DNA of 64,000 nt from Lentilactobacillus diolivorans DSM 14421. Lineage in GTDB: Bacteria; Bacillota; Bacilli; Lactobacillales; Lactobacillaceae. Both the position numbers and the translations under genes were made by a program. The DNA lies in NCBI RefSeq assembly GCF_001434255.1, contig NZ_AZEY01000041.1:57141-121140 (forward strand), written 5' to 3'. The notes below the pieces were generated by a model. The model was not told the origin of the DNA and ran no database searches. It saw only the letters and a list, made by a program, of their open reading frames with translations. Each line of letters begins with the position of its first letter. The stretch's first letter is position 1. This document shows positions 53,060 through 62,647 of the stretch, one piece after another.

Positions 53060-53629
53060 CTATCTACTAAAATCATTGCGTAAATAGAGAATACCCTGAA
53101 CGACTAAAATAACCCCAGCCATAACGCAAACGGTTTGGACGCCGAAGCTCATATCCCATAATTTGAGAATTGCGCTCATAAATGACAGCACCCCAAGGAT
53201 AATGTGAGTTGATACCAAAGTCGGCTTTTTCCACTTGCTTGGTTTAAGACGCAATAACAGATGAATACCGATCATAATAAAGATTAGACTGGTCATCCAA
53301 TGCAACGCTTCAAAAGTTGTTATGACCAATAGACGACCGGCAATCAAAATACCTAACGTCAGCCAAAATAAAAAAATGGCTGAGTTTTGCCTGCTCTTCG
53401 GGAGTGGACTAAGCTTTTTAGCACCAAGCACCTGTAGTAAATTATCCGTTGAGACACCATAGAGGAGGGCAAGCTGTTTAAGGGTAATGATGTCAGGGGT
53501 ATTCCGGCCGGTCTCCCAGCTTGAAATGGTTTGCCGAGAGACATGCATTTTTTCCGCCACATCACTTTGAGTGAGGCCTAAAGCTTGGCGGTGGATTTTT
53601 AATTGTTCGCCAAAGTTGGTTGGATTCAT
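53060..53629 (-). CDS. membrane-anchored XRE regulator of the CPBP cluster
   Basis: A 189-residue protein: XRE domain (LTQSDVAEKMHVSRQTISSWE, about residues 19-39, then NTPDIITLKQLALLYGV), a linker with KKLSPLPKSRQN, and a C-terminal membrane region of four helices. It is the same design as 18483. The gap to the CPBP gene is small and on the same strand. It is the likely regulator of the whole cluster, possibly responding to membrane state. Confidence 0.87.
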   Translation of the reverse strand: MNPTNFGEQLKIHRQALGLTQSDVAEKMHVSRQTISSWETGRNTPDIITLKQLALLYGVSTDNLLQVLGAKKLSPLPKSRQNSAIFLFWLTLGILIAGRLLVITTFEALHWMTSLIFIMIGIHLLLRLKPSKWKKPTLVSTHIILGVLSFMSAILKLWDMSFGVQTVCVMAGVILVVQGILYLRNDFSR

Positions 53630-53912
53630 TTCTGATTCACTCCTTAAAGTTAATGGCTAATTATTTTTCGATCAAGCTATGTATACTGGCATATTGTGAA
53701 ATATGTGATGCCAGTAAGGTTTGATATTAGTAATCACCTTCTAATATACCATTTCTTTTATCATTCTGGATAATAAAACCAGTAACCATGTTTGCGGTTA
53801 CCGATTACTTTTAAATAAAGTTACTTATAATTTTTTCAAATAGATTTGCACCAACGATCTGAAATTGGTTACAATATTCCCAATACATAATCTAGAAAGT
53901 GTGCATTATCCA

Positions 53913-55517
53913 ATGAACAAGAAAATCATGTCCGGTTCGTTCTGGCTGTCCTTTGGTAGTATTTTCTCCCGGATGTTGGGAGTTTTATACCTGATTCCAT
54001 GGTTGTATATGATTGGCGTTGATCATCAAAGTGGCGCTCAGGCCCTTAACAACTCCTCATATCAACCATATGCGTTATTTATTTCATTGGCAACAGCCGG
54101 TTTTCCGTCCGCCGTGGCGCGACGAATTGCGATGTATAATGGTCAAAATAAATTTTTAAATGCGAAGCGATTCACCAAATTGGGCTTCTGGGTCATGCTG
54201 GCTTCCGGGGTCGTTAGTGGAATTGTCCTCTACTTAATTGCGCCGATTATCGCCAAGAACAGCCCAGTTGTTTCAGTTAAAGCTGCCACGACCTCAATTC
54301 GGGTACTAGTACCGGCAATTGTGATTATTCCTTCAATGAGTATCACTCGTGGTTGGTTTCAAGGTAATCAGGATCTTAAACCATACGGGGTGTCACAACT
54401 TTGGGAACAGTTTATCCGTGTGATTTTTATTTTGGTTTCTACCTACATTACTATCAACGTTTTTCATAAAAGCTTTGTGATTGCTGTTTATTATAGCGTG
54501 TTTGGTGCGGTTGTCGGTGCCATTGCCAGCTACATTTATCTTGGGCTGTATTATAAAAAACAATCTTCCCAGTATGCAGCAATGGCCGCTAAAAGCTTAC
54601 CGGATGACTTATCCGGAGTTAAGAAAACTTTGTTGACGATTGTGTATGAATCGATTCCGTTTGTTATCGTTGGCTCGGGAATTACGATTACCCAACTGAT
54701 TGACCAATTATTCTTTAAACAGGTCATGCAAAATATGCTGCATAAGTCGGCTGAATTCACTCAGTACATTTATACATTATTCTCCGCTAATCCAACTAAA
54801 GTAACTACAGTTGTTGTTTCACTGGCTATCTCAGTAGCTGAAACGACTTTGCCATTGTTGGCACAGAGTAAAAGTGCCCACAAGAATAACATCGGTGAAC
54901 TGGTTGTTCAAAATCTGAATCTGCTGTTGTTTGCGTTACTACCAGCAATTACAATTTTGAGCGCTTTATCGTATGAAATTAATGGGGTGATCTTTAACTT
55001 TGATTTACTCGGTGGCGATTATTTATTCTGGAATATCATCCAAAGTTTAGCTTTAGGGATGGCAATTAATGGGTTAACCTTGTTACAGGCGTTACATTAC
55101 AGTAAAAAGGCGATGTATTACCTCATTTCGGGAATCCTAATTAAGCTTGTTTTGCAAGTACCGCTTGTTTACTGGCTTCAAGGGTTTGGCGCAATCTTAG
55201 CAACCACGGTGGCATTTGGTTTGGTCAGTTTTTTAAGTATTTGGCAAATCTGCAGGGATTTTCACGTCAAGCTTCGAAATCTTGGCTTAACCCTCGGTCT
55301 CAATATTGTGTTCTTTGCGGTTATGGTGTTGGCCTCAACGGGCTTAAATCGGATTTATCTGCCGACCTCTAAAATTGAAGCTTTGATTGCCGGGATGATC
55401 TTCGGCTTAATCGGGCTGGTACTTTATTTATTCTTTGTCAACGAGACCGGGCTATCTCAACGGGTCTTTAACAAAAAAATTGGCTATAAGTATTTTAGAT
55501 ATAAACATTTTGAGTAA
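53913..55517 (+). CDS. polysaccharide/lipid flippase of the MVF/MATE superfamily
   Basis: A 534-residue protein with fourteen predicted helices, beginning KKIMSGSFWLSFGSIFSRML, the usual start of the YtgP/SpoVB/PST-like group. Such proteins move lipid-linked cell-wall precursors or oligosaccharides across the membrane; YtgP-like members can replace MurJ as lipid II flippase. ATG 53913 is chosen because it starts the family-like N-terminus, though only a weak AGAAAG precedes it. A terminator follows at 55632. Confidence 0.88.
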   Translation: MNKKIMSGSFWLSFGSIFSRMLGVLYLIPWLYMIGVDHQSGAQALNNSSYQPYALFISLATAGFPSAVARRIAMYNGQNKFLNAKRFTKLGFWVMLASGVVSGIVLYLIAPIIAKNSPVVSVKAATTSIRVLVPAIVIIPSMSITRGWFQGNQDLKPYGVSQLWEQFIRVIFILVSTYITINVFHKSFVIAVYYSVFGAVVGAIASYIYLGLYYKKQSSQYAAMAAKSLPDDLSGVKKTLLTIVYESIPFVIVGSGITITQLIDQLFFKQVMQNMLHKSAEFTQYIYTLFSANPTKVTTVVVSLAISVAETTLPLLAQSKSAHKNNIGELVVQNLNLLLFALLPAITILSALSYEINGVIFNFDLLGGDYLFWNIIQSLALGMAINGLTLLQALHYSKKAMYYLISGILIKLVLQVPLVYWLQGFGAILATTVAFGLVSFLSIWQICRDFHVKLRNLGLTLGLNIVFFAVMVLASTGLNRIYLPTSKIEALIAGMIFGLIGLVLYLFFVNETGLSQRVFNKKIGYKYFRYKHFE

Positions 55518-55631
55518 TTAGGTGATTGTTAGTTGGATGGCTGATTGTCGTCGCCCTTTTGCCGGCTCGGTTGCAAATAACAGCCGGTGGTGTAGGAAAA
55601 AGCCGTAAAATGCAATCAAGTATAGACAAAT

Positions 55632-55681
55632 AGAAACGAGTAAAATTTTCGATCCGTTTTCGAAAATTTTACTCGTTTCTT
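55632..55681. terminator. perfect 20-bp terminator hairpin
   Basis: AGAAACGAGTAAAATTTTCG (55632-55651) and its exact complement at 55661-55680 with a nine-base loop. It separates the flippase from the convergent gene at 55718. Confidence 0.85.
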
Positions 55682-55717
55682 CTATATAATATATAAATGC
55701 TGTATTCCGATAAATAT

Positions 55718-55999
55718 TTAGTGACTGGATTGTCCGGCAACAAATCTCTTTTCAAGTTTTTCCAAATCTGACAGGGTGCCCATCGTGCATTCATTTGACT
55801 GGGCATTGGCTTTAAGATGTTTCATCAATCTTGGAAGATCATGTGGCACTTCAAAGTAAAGCTTTGATGATGACGTATAAATTGTCGCAATTCCATTTAG
55901 GTCTTCGATATAGTACACGTCTTTATCCTGTTTCTTGGCAACTTGATTATAATCGATAAAGGCCATCTGAAGTTGGAGCATTAAATCTCGTAGGTCCAT
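55718..55999 (-). CDS. hypothetical small protein
   Basis: A 93-residue soluble protein with a helical start (RDLMLQLQMAFIDYNQ), a beta middle (VYYIEDLNGIATIYTSSSK) and a C-terminal EKLEKRF segment. GGAGGAATC precedes the ATG. Unknown family. Upstream at 56135-56146 lies a tandem GATAAT site that may regulate it. Confidence 0.65.
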   Translation of the reverse strand: MDLRDLMLQLQMAFIDYNQVAKKQDKDVYYIEDLNGIATIYTSSSKLYFEVPHDLPRLMKHLKANAQSNECTMGTLSDLEKLEKRFVAGQSSH

Positions 56000-56134
56000 T
56001 TTATGATTCCTCCTTCTATGTCCATGATAAGGCTAAATGAAAATAATAGTTTAAGATAATCAAAATTGTTTCGATTATTTTTAATTTTTTAAAATCAGCG
56101 GATCCATTTATAATTTTAAAAAGCTTTTTTAACG

Positions 56135-56146
56135 ATTATCATTATC
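56135..56146 (-). promoter_or_regulatory. possible Fur/metalloregulator site
   Basis: The minus strand reads GATAATGATAAT, two of the three GATAAT hexamers of a Fur-type box. It lies about 135 bases before the 55718 gene. AT-rich chance match is possible. Confidence 0.3.
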
Positions 56147-56205
56147 GATTAGAACTTTTGAGGAGCTTAGAAAGTAATTGTGGGCGTTTGTTTGCTTTTA
56201 TGACA

Positions 56206-56397
56206 CTAGTTATTTTTATCGGTGACTACCATTGTTAAAACATAGGCCAAGATAACCGCTACTATCAGCAGTAACAGACTAATCAGAAATGACCCGCCTG
56301 ATTTGGCGTAAAATGCATTCGAGGGAAAACTTGCTAAGTAAATCATAAAACAACAATTAATGATGAATTGGAACCACCATAATATCTTTCTGATCAT
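56206..56397 (-). CDS. small two-helix membrane protein
   Basis: A 63-residue protein with two hydrophobic helices (residues 4-24 and 36-57) separated by SNAFYAKSGGS. AGGATG lies well upstream of the ATG. No family recognised. Confidence 0.55.
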   Translation of the reverse strand: MIRKILWWFQFIINCCFMIYLASFPSNAFYAKSGGSFLISLLLLIVAVILAYVLTMVVTDKNN

Positions 56398-56522
56398 TAA
56401 GCACTATCATCCTTTCATATCCGTAAGTGTATTTCCTAAATAAGTTGTCTGTGATTTTCTTATGATAACATATGAAAAATATCTCGCTGCGATAACAAAT
56501 TTGTAGACACTATCATTAAATT

Positions 56523-56613
56523 GAGAGTGGAGCGAAAGGCGGTTAACTTCCACTCGGTAATAATCGTGATGACACAAAACGGGACTGGACAAAATTACTT
56601 TTGTTCCAGCCCC
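56523..56613 (+). repeat. composite palindromic element, internally deleted copy D
   Basis: It starts as the others, GAGAGTGGAGCGAAAGGCGG then TTAACTTCCA, but jumps straight to CTCGGTAATAATCGTGATGAC and the closing hairpin GACTGGACAAAA/TTTTGTTCCAG. The whole inner hairpin and return arm are missing, as in an excision or slippage at the hairpin base. Confidence 0.7.
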
Positions 56614-56643
56614 ATTTGGACAATTATATTTGATTTAAAATCA

Positions 56644-57432
56644 TTAAGCTTTAACTTCACTTCGATCGACTGCTGTCCGCATTGATTTGGTGAATGCAGC
56701 GATTTTTGCAGGTGCTTGTTGTTTTTCCTTGGCGACAATGTCAACGATAGCACTGCCGACGATCACACCATCCGCAATCGTGGCCATTTCTTGAGCTTGC
56801 TCAGGCGTGTGAACGCCAAAACCAATTGCAGTTGGCACATCTGTGTATTTTTTAATCTCGGCAACCAAGTCCTTTAACCCATCAAAGAAAGCATCCCGTT
56901 CGCCGGTAATTCCCATGGATGAAACCACATAGATAAAGCCAGTGGCCGCCTTGGCAATTTTTTCAATTCGGTGACCTGACGTTGGGGTAATTAACGGGAT
57001 AATATCAATGCCGTATTGATTGGCTGCTGGCATGATTTCGGCCTTACTTTCATATGGCAAATCCGGAATCACCAACCCAGAAATATTTAATGATTGGCAT
57101 TTCTGGCAGAAAGCCTTGTAGCCATATTTGAAGACGATATTTAAGTAGGTTAGAAAAACAATTGGCACATCAGTTTGTTTGCGGGCTTGCTCAACGATTT
57201 GAAAGACCGTTTTGGTAGAGACTCCCGCTGCAAATGCCCGTAAATCACCAGCTTGAATCACCGGACCGTCGGCAACCGGGTCAGAGAAAGGAATGCCAAC
57301 TTCAACAATGTCGGCACCGTTGTTGGCTAAAGCAACGATGTTGGCAACCGTCGTATCAAAATCCGGGTCGTCGGCAACAACAAATGGAATAAATGCCTTA
57401 TGGTTTTCAAAAATCTTTGTCAAATTACTCAT
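56644..57432 (-). CDS. trpA: tryptophan synthase alpha chain
   Basis: A 262-residue TrpA. The catalytic glutamate is in [20 protein letters not shown] near residue 47, and [15 protein letters not shown] and [10 protein letters not shown] mark the phosphate-binding parts. The N-terminal loop with the second acidic residue reads VADDPDF where most have TAGDP; the aspartate is kept. It splits indole-3-glycerol phosphate to indole for TrpB. Start ATG overlaps the trpB stop (ATGAGTAA). Confidence 0.95.
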   Translation of the reverse strand: MSNLTKIFENHKAFIPFVVADDPDFDTTVANIVALANNGADIVEVGIPFSDPVADGPVIQAGDLRAFAAGVSTKTVFQIVEQARKQTDVPIVFLTYLNIVFKYGYKAFCQKCQSLNISGLVIPDLPYESKAEIMPAANQYGIDIIPLITPTSGHRIEKIAKAATGFIYVVSSMGITGERDAFFDGLKDLVAEIKKYTDVPTAIGFGVHTPEQAQEMATIADGVIVGSAIVDIVAKEKQQAPAKIAAFTKSMRTAVDRSEVKA

Positions 57433-58645
57433 CAATATCGACTCCTTTGTATTTAGCGATGCTGGCTACGTCTTTGTCGCCGCGGCCGGAAAGGGTGCAG
57501 ACAATGATTTGATCCTTTGACATCGTTGGGGCAATTTTTTGAACGTAGGCAACCGCGTGGCAACTTTCAATTGCGGCGACAATCCCTTCTTGTCGTGCAA
57601 TGTATTCAAATGCTTCAACCGCTTCATCATCGGTAATCCCGACGTATTGGGCCCGGTGCATTTCAGCCAATGCGGCATGTTCTGGTCCAACTCCTGGGTA
57701 ATCCAAGCCGGCGGAGATTGAATAAACCGGGTTGATCTGGCCGTCGTCGTTTTGTAGGAATAGTGACTTCATACCATGGAAAATACCGGTAGTGCCGCGT
57801 TCAATCGTTGCGGCCGTCCGATCAGTGTCAACACCCTTACCTGCAGCTTCCACACCGACCAGTTTGACACTTGGGTCATCGATATAGTTGGCGAAACTGC
57901 CAATTGCGTTACTGCCGCCGCCGACACAGGCAACGACCATATCTGGAAGCGTGTTTTCTTTAGCGGCAAGTTGTTCTTTGGATTCCTTGCTAATGACACT
58001 TTGGAAGTATTTGACCATTGCTGGGAATGGATAGGGTCCAACTGCCGATCCCATCACATAGAAGGTGTCTTCACTTCGGCTGGCCCACTCTTGTAAAGTT
58101 GCGTTAACGGCGTCTTTTAGAACCATTGACCCAGTAGTTACCGGGTGAACTTTGGCACCAAGAAGTTCCATTCGGTAAACATTTAATTTTTGGCGATCGG
58201 TATCTTCCTTGCCCATGAAAATTTCACATTGCATGCCAAGCAACGCGGCAATCGTTGCAGTTGCAACACCGTGTTGGCCGGCACCGGTTTCGGCGATTAA
58301 CCGCTTTTTACCCATTCGTTTAGCCATTAGAGCCTGGCCAATGACGTTGTTAATTTTGTGAGCACCCGTGTGATTTAAATCTTCACGTTTAAGGTAAATC
58401 TTTGCGCCACCAAGATCTTCGGTCATATTTTTGGCATAGTAGAGGAGTGATGGTCGGTTGGCATAGTTGACGAGTAAATCGTGAAGTTCTGCTTGATAGG
58501 TTTCATCGGTTTTAATTTCATTAAACGTTTTTTCAACTTTTTCTAATTCAGTCATTAAAGTTTCGGGAATATATTGGCCACCGAAGTCTTTACCGTAACG
58601 ACCAGTTCGCTTTGTTTGGTTAGATGGTTCGTTTAAAGTTTTCAT
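57425..58645 (-). CDS. trpB: tryptophan synthase beta chain
   Basis: A 406-residue TrpB, PLP enzyme joining indole and serine. The PLP lysine is in [10 protein letters not shown] near residue 90; VGGGSNAIG binds phosphate near residue 235, and the [10 protein letters not shown] loop with the catalytic Glu is near residue 114. All key residues are intact. Overlaps trpF and trpA. Confidence 0.96.
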   Translation of the reverse strand: MKTLNEPSNQTKRTGRYGKDFGGQYIPETLMTELEKVEKTFNEIKTDETYQAELHDLLVNYANRPSLLYYAKNMTEDLGGAKIYLKREDLNHTGAHKINNVIGQALMAKRMGKKRLIAETGAGQHGVATATIAALLGMQCEIFMGKEDTDRQKLNVYRMELLGAKVHPVTTGSMVLKDAVNATLQEWASRSEDTFYVMGSAVGPYPFPAMVKYFQSVISKESKEQLAAKENTLPDMVVACVGGGSNAIGSFANYIDDPSVKLVGVEAAGKGVDTDRTAATIERGTTGIFHGMKSLFLQNDDGQINPVYSISAGLDYPGVGPEHAALAEMHRAQYVGITDDEAVEAFEYIARQEGIVAAIESCHAVAYVQKIAPTMSKDQIIVCTLSGRGDKDVASIAKYKGVDIDE

Positions 58646-59229
58646 ATGATAATTGCCTCTTTCGCGTTTTTTATAAATTCAGTGATCTTTTTAGGATCCT
58701 TAACGGCATTTGTTTCAACCCCGCTGGATACATCAACGACGTCAGGTCTTACGAGTTGGACTGCCTGATTAACATTTTCGGGAGTTAATCCGCCAGCTAA
58801 AATCAGTGGTCTGGTAATTGAAGGAATTGCCTGCCAATTTAAGATTTGGCCGCTGCCTTTGCCGCTATCGACCATTAAGTAGTCTGCTGGTGAGTCAAGA
58901 TCAATTAATTGCCGTTCAAAAACCTGGATAACTTTTAATCCGGCTTGTTGCAACTGCTTGATTTCATCGGGAGTACTTTTGCCGTGTAGTTGGGCGATGT
59001 CGATTGCGCCAGCTTGATAAATGGCTAGGATGTCATCGATGGATTCGTTAACAAACACACCGACGGTTTGAATATTTGGTGCAAGTTGTTTTCGAAGCGC
59101 CAACGCGGTTTTTAAAGCTATCTGATGACGGCTTGGTGCGAAGACAAATCCAGCGAAATCAGCTTCTGCAGCGTTAACGGCTAAAATATCTTCGGTTCTC
59201 ATAAGACCACAGATTTTAACTTTTGGCAT
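58642..59229 (-). CDS. trpF: phosphoribosylanthranilate isomerase
   Basis: A 195-residue TrpF barrel beginning [11 protein letters not shown] with the catalytic Cys7-type residue, VGVFVNES, and ending VDVSSGVET, the phosphate-binding motif. It performs the Amadori rearrangement of PRA to CdRP. It lies in its usual place between trpC and trpB. Confidence 0.95.
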   Translation of the reverse strand: MPKVKICGLMRTEDILAVNAAEADFAGFVFAPSRHQIALKTALALRKQLAPNIQTVGVFVNESIDDILAIYQAGAIDIAQLHGKSTPDEIKQLQQAGLKVIQVFERQLIDLDSPADYLMVDSGKGSGQILNWQAIPSITRPLILAGGLTPENVNQAVQLVRPDVVDVSSGVETNAVKDPKKITEFIKNAKEAIII

Positions 59230-59231
59230 GA

Positions 59232-60011
59232 TTAAGCCTCCTTGAATGCTTTGATTAAGGTTCGTTTATGGTGAGACCGCATGAGAGTTTCACCCATTAG
59301 GATTCCGTTGAAGCCGGCCTTGGCGAGTTTGGCAACGTCTGCCTGGGTTTTAATTCCACTTTCGGCAATCACCGGAATTCCCACGGGAACCATTGCTCTG
59401 AGCTTTAGGCTGTTATTGAAATCAACTTGAAAGTCTTTTAAGTTTCGATTATTAATACCAATAATTTTGGCGTCGGATTTTAATGCCCGGGTAACTTCGC
59501 CCGCAGTGTAGGCTTCAACAATGGCGGCCATGCCGAGGCTTTCGGCGAGCTCGCGGTAGTCACGAAGTTGCTGGTCATTCAGAATGGCAACGATCAAGAG
59601 AATAATTGAAGCACCGTTGGCTTTGGCCTCGTAAATCATATAAGGGTCAATGGTGAAGTCTTTGCGTAGCGTTGGTGCGGAGACGTTTTGGCTAATATCG
59701 TTCAGGTAGGCCAGTTTACCGTTAAAATAGTCCGGCTCGGTCAGAACGGAAATGGCATCCGCACCAGCAGCATCGTAGTCCTTGGCAATTTGTAAGTACG
59801 GAAAATCACTCACAATAGTCCCTTTAGATGGTGAAGCCTTTTTGACCTCCGATACGACGTGAAGTCCGGGACGTTTCAAGATTGTCAGAAAATCCGGTTT
59901 AGTTCGTTGAGGCATCTTGGCGACCCGTTGCTTTAAAGCAGTTAATGATTCTCGGGCTTGATGCTTAGCTAATCGAACTTTGGTAACCTGAACCAAGTCG
60001 TCCAGAATCAT
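59232..60011 (-). CDS. trpC: indole-3-glycerol phosphate synthase
   Basis: A 259-residue TrpC barrel: [13 protein letters not shown] near residue 55 with the catalytic lysine, [29 protein letters not shown], and ESGI near residue 208. It closes the ring of CdRP to indole-3-glycerol phosphate. Overlaps trpD by four bases. Confidence 0.95.
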   Translation of the reverse strand: MILDDLVQVTKVRLAKHQARESLTALKQRVAKMPQRTKPDFLTILKRPGLHVVSEVKKASPSKGTIVSDFPYLQIAKDYDAAGADAISVLTEPDYFNGKLAYLNDISQNVSAPTLRKDFTIDPYMIYEAKANGASIILLIVAILNDQQLRDYRELAESLGMAAIVEAYTAGEVTRALKSDAKIIGINNRNLKDFQVDFNNSLKLRAMVPVGIPVIAESGIKTQADVAKLAKAGFNGILMGETLMRSHHKRTLIKAFKEA

Positions 60012-61033
60012 GCAACCACGTCCTTACGCTTATTGGAGTAAGCAATTAATCGATCGAGTTCATCTTGGGCCTTGCCACTGTCAATTGTCTTGGCAGCTAG
60101 GGCAATGCCTTCCTGAATGGTTAATTCTGGCTGGGCCAGATGCAGAGCGGCACCGGCGTTTAGCAAGACGATATCGCGTTTGGGCCCCTTCTTACCAGCC
60201 AAAATATCGCGGGTGATTTGACCGTTTTCTTCTGGTGTGCCGCCAACTAAATCTTCCCGTTGGCTGCGGGTAAATCCAAATTGTTCCGGGGTCAAGGTAT
60301 AGTTGGTTAACCGGCCATCTTTGAGTTCGACAACGGCGGTTTCATCAGCCGTGGTCATTTCATCGAGACCATCACGGCCGTGGATAACCATGGCATTCTT
60401 AACGCCTAGTTTCTTTAAAACATTTGCCAGTGGTTCAAGCAGGTCTTCATCATAGACGCCGAGTAATTGGCGAGTTGGGTGGGCCGGATTTGCTAACGGG
60501 CCAAGAATATTAAAGATGGTTCGAAAGCCAAGTTGTTTTCTAACTGGTGCAACGTACTTCATTGACTTGTGATATTCCTGAGCAAATAGGAAAGCCAGAT
60601 TGTTTTCTTTTAAACTTTCGTAGCTGGTGGCTGGATCTTCGTTAATATCCAGGCCAAGTGCTTCAAGTACGTCGGCAGCACCACTCTTGGATGAAGCCGC
60701 CCGGTTACCATGCTTGGCAACTTTGGTCCCGGTTGCGGCAACGACGATGGCACTGGTTGTTGAAATATTAAATGAGTTGGAGTGGTCACCACCAGTTCCA
60801 ACAATTTCCAAGACGTCCTTAGTTTCTGGAAATTTTAATGCGTGGCTTCTCATAGAAGCAGCGGCACCGGCAATTTCATCAATTGTTGGATTCTTTGCAG
60901 TTAGGGCAGTTAAGAGACTCGCGGTTTCAACTTCGGAAGCTTGGCCGTTCATGATTTCATCTAAGACAGCTTGACTTTCCTCAAAGGTTAGGTTTTCGTG
61001 GTTGACAACTTTTTCAATGGCTTGTTTAATCAT
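60008..61033 (-). CDS. trpD: anthranilate phosphoribosyltransferase
   Basis: A 341-residue TrpD. The PRPP-binding KF-GTGGD motif reads [18 protein letters not shown] near residue 78; [20 protein letters not shown] follows, and VHGRDGLDE is near residue 216. It attaches phosphoribose to anthranilate. GGAGAAA sets the ATG at 61033; the frame runs further upstream without a site. It is first in the operon; no trpE or trpG lies upstream, so anthranilate must come from elsewhere. Confidence 0.95.
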   Translation of the reverse strand: MIKQAIEKVVNHENLTFEESQAVLDEIMNGQASEVETASLLTALTAKNPTIDEIAGAAASMRSHALKFPETKDVLEIVGTGGDHSNSFNISTTSAIVVAATGTKVAKHGNRAASSKSGAADVLEALGLDINEDPATSYESLKENNLAFLFAQEYHKSMKYVAPVRKQLGFRTIFNILGPLANPAHPTRQLLGVYDEDLLEPLANVLKKLGVKNAMVIHGRDGLDEMTTADETAVVELKDGRLTNYTLTPEQFGFTRSQREDLVGGTPEENGQITRDILAGKKGPKRDIVLLNAGAALHLAQPELTIQEGIALAAKTIDSGKAQDELDRLIAYSNKRKDVVA

Positions 61034-61171
61034 AATAAATTTCTCCAAATTGGTTTTAGTTTTTAGTCGATCCAAGTTCGGCAAATTAAAATTATTATGA
61101 ATTTTGCCATCGTTTAATTTCACTAGTTGATTTCATTTGAGTGACCCCCGTTATTGTCTGTTTTCATGTAA

Positions 61172-61498
61172 AGAAAAAATCCGTCCATAACAAAGTTGAT
61201 TGTTAAGGACGGATTTTTCCGCGGTGCCACCTTAGTTCGGTTAATTGGGTTTTGGGTGGATCAAGTTTGACTCACCAAATTAAGTTACCCAATCAATCAC
61301 GCTTAGCAAGGGACTAACATCCCTCCGACAACTGACGTATGCCTGCACGTTTTTCCGTACTCGAAATCTTTCGGGAAAACCCTCAGTGGTCCATTTAATC
61401 ACCTGCGTTCGGCTGCACTCTCAGCGACGGCAACTCTCTTTGCGGGCACGATGATCTTGATCTCCACTTCAACGGTTTTATGGACGAATTAATTGTTG
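61172..61498 (-). promoter_or_regulatory. T-box riboswitch, tryptophan type
   Basis: On the minus strand the conserved T-box AAGGTGGCACCGCGG lies at about 61210-61224, followed by the terminator stem AAAATCCGTCC/GGACGGATTTT and T6. The stem I region contains AGAGAGTTGCCG and GAGAGTGCAGC, and the specifier stretch AAATGGACCACTGAGGG, with TGG (Trp) followed by A. Uncharged tRNA-Trp would stabilise the antiterminator and let trpDCFBA be read. It fills most of the 560-base gap before trpD. Confidence 0.92.
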
Positions 61499-61504
61499 CT
61501 TTGT

Positions 61505-61533
61505 ATATTAGAGACTTATCATCTAAATGTCAA
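61505..61533 (-). promoter_or_regulatory. trp operon promoter
   Basis: On the minus strand a consensus TTGACA (plus 61528-61533), exactly 17 bases, and TAATAT (61505-61510). Transcription would start near 61498, at the 5' end of the T-box leader. Confidence 0.85.
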
Positions 61534-61593
61534 TAGTTTTTAATTATTTTTCTGAAATTGGTTTAAAATAGAGGTAGAAAGCGGGGATGCAAT

Positions 61594-61932
61594 ATGGATA
61601 AATTGATTCACGAATACATCGAAGCACAGCCGAAATCACGGCAGCTGCAACTGATTCAACTTTACAAAACCATAGTTGAACAGATGCCGGCAGGATATGA
61701 TGAACGAATTTCGTATGGGATGCCAACATTTCATTTTCACAGAAACATCATTCATTTTGGCAATTTTAAGGATCATTTTGGACTTTATCCGGGACCGGTG
61801 ACGATTCAATATTTTTCTGGTGAATTAAAAAATTATAAAACGAGTAAGGGAGCCATTTGGCTGTCGGTTGATAAACCATTGCCGGCTGCGTTGATCCGCC
61901 AACTTGTTCAATATAATTTGAAGAAAATCTAG
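61594..61932 (+). CDS. DUF1801/YdhG-like protein
   Basis: A 112-residue protein of the DUF1801 family: an N-terminal helix (LIHEYIEAQP), ERISYGMPTFHF near residue 39, HFGNFKDHFGLYPGP and GAIWLSVDKPLP. Bacillus members such as Fra/YdhG are called frataxin-like iron chaperones, but that role is uncertain for all members. Short, monocistronic, divergent from trp. Confidence 0.85.
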   Translation: MDKLIHEYIEAQPKSRQLQLIQLYKTIVEQMPAGYDERISYGMPTFHFHRNIIHFGNFKDHFGLYPGPVTIQYFSGELKNYKTSKGAIWLSVDKPLPAALIRQLVQYNLKKI

Positions 61933-62031
61933 CATTTCGGAAGGGGGTGTGGTATGACTGATGTTGAAGGAATGATTAGTGTTTTGAGAGCCGAATGAAA
62001 ACGGTTCAAATTAGCATAATTTTGAGGAAAA

Positions 62032-62373
62032 TTGGAAGCGATTGATGTGCAAAATCAACTTAGAAATCCACAGAATCCATTAAAGAAACAGGTTCAAGAA
62101 CAATTACATAAGAAGCAAATTGATGAAGTTAAATTAGTGGGTGATTTTGCGACAATCGCTAATTTGGCAATGTACATCTCGTATCTTGGTGAGATCATTG
62201 CAAATTTAAATGGTCAACCAACATCACCAATCCAACCCTTGTTTGCGGCACTAAACGCGACGTTGTGGGTCGGCTATGGTTGGTTAATGCCAAAGAAGGA
62301 TTGGCGATTAATCATTGCAAGTTTCCCAGGCGTCATCTTTGGGGTAATGGCGGCGGTAACGGCTATGATGTGA
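62032..62373 (+). CDS. SemiSWEET-like membrane protein
   Basis: A 113-residue protein. A charged N-terminal tail (residues 1-38) is followed by three hydrophobic segments of the triple-helix-bundle form: ANLAMYISYLGEIIANL, then PIQPLFAALNATLWVGYGWL, then WRLIIASFPGVIFGVMAAV. The QP pair and the polar Asn in helix 2 fit SemiSWEET half-transporters, which dimerise to move sugars. It starts with TTG at 62032 (GAGGAAAA upstream). The sugar is unknown. Confidence 0.6.
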   Translation: MEAIDVQNQLRNPQNPLKKQVQEQLHKKQIDEVKLVGDFATIANLAMYISYLGEIIANLNGQPTSPIQPLFAALNATLWVGYGWLMPKKDWRLIIASFPGVIFGVMAAVTAMM

Positions 62374-62505
62374 GAGTGCGAAAAGAAACGGTTAGATCCC
62401 AGAATATAAGCACTGCAACCGGTACTTCCTGAATCTGGAAGTACCGGTTGCAGTGCTTATATGGCCGGGATCTGTTTCTCTTTCGCACGTTTTGGCACGG
62501 TAGCC
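62371..62505 (+). repeat. composite palindromic element, copy E with a different core
   Basis: Flanks keep the plan (GAGAGTGCGAAAAGAAAC with GTTTCTCTTTCGCAC, GGTTAGATCCCAGAA and GGCCGGGATC, then TTTTGGCACGGTAGCC). The inner hairpin is unrelated to copies A-C: ATATAAGCACTGCAACCGG TACTTCC and its exact complement around CTGAATCTG, a stem of about 26 base pairs. A shorter piece (GTCGTGCTTATATGATCG) repeats its end at 62535-62552. It begins at the stop of the SemiSWEET gene. Confidence 0.7.
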
Positions 62506-62647
62506 AGTTAAGTTCCGGAATTTGAAAGTGACCGTTGTCGTGCTTATATGATCGACGCCCGCTTGTCATAAATGCCTTCATCAGTCTTAAAGATTATTTC
62601 TCCGACTTTAAGGTATAATTAAACCATTAAACATAAATGGAGATTGA

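Noticed and set aside
61954..61998. 14-codon frame with a strong GGAAGGGGG ribosome site
   Set aside because: Too short to support as a gene; might be a leader or a leftover start of a deleted gene, but nothing distinguishes these.
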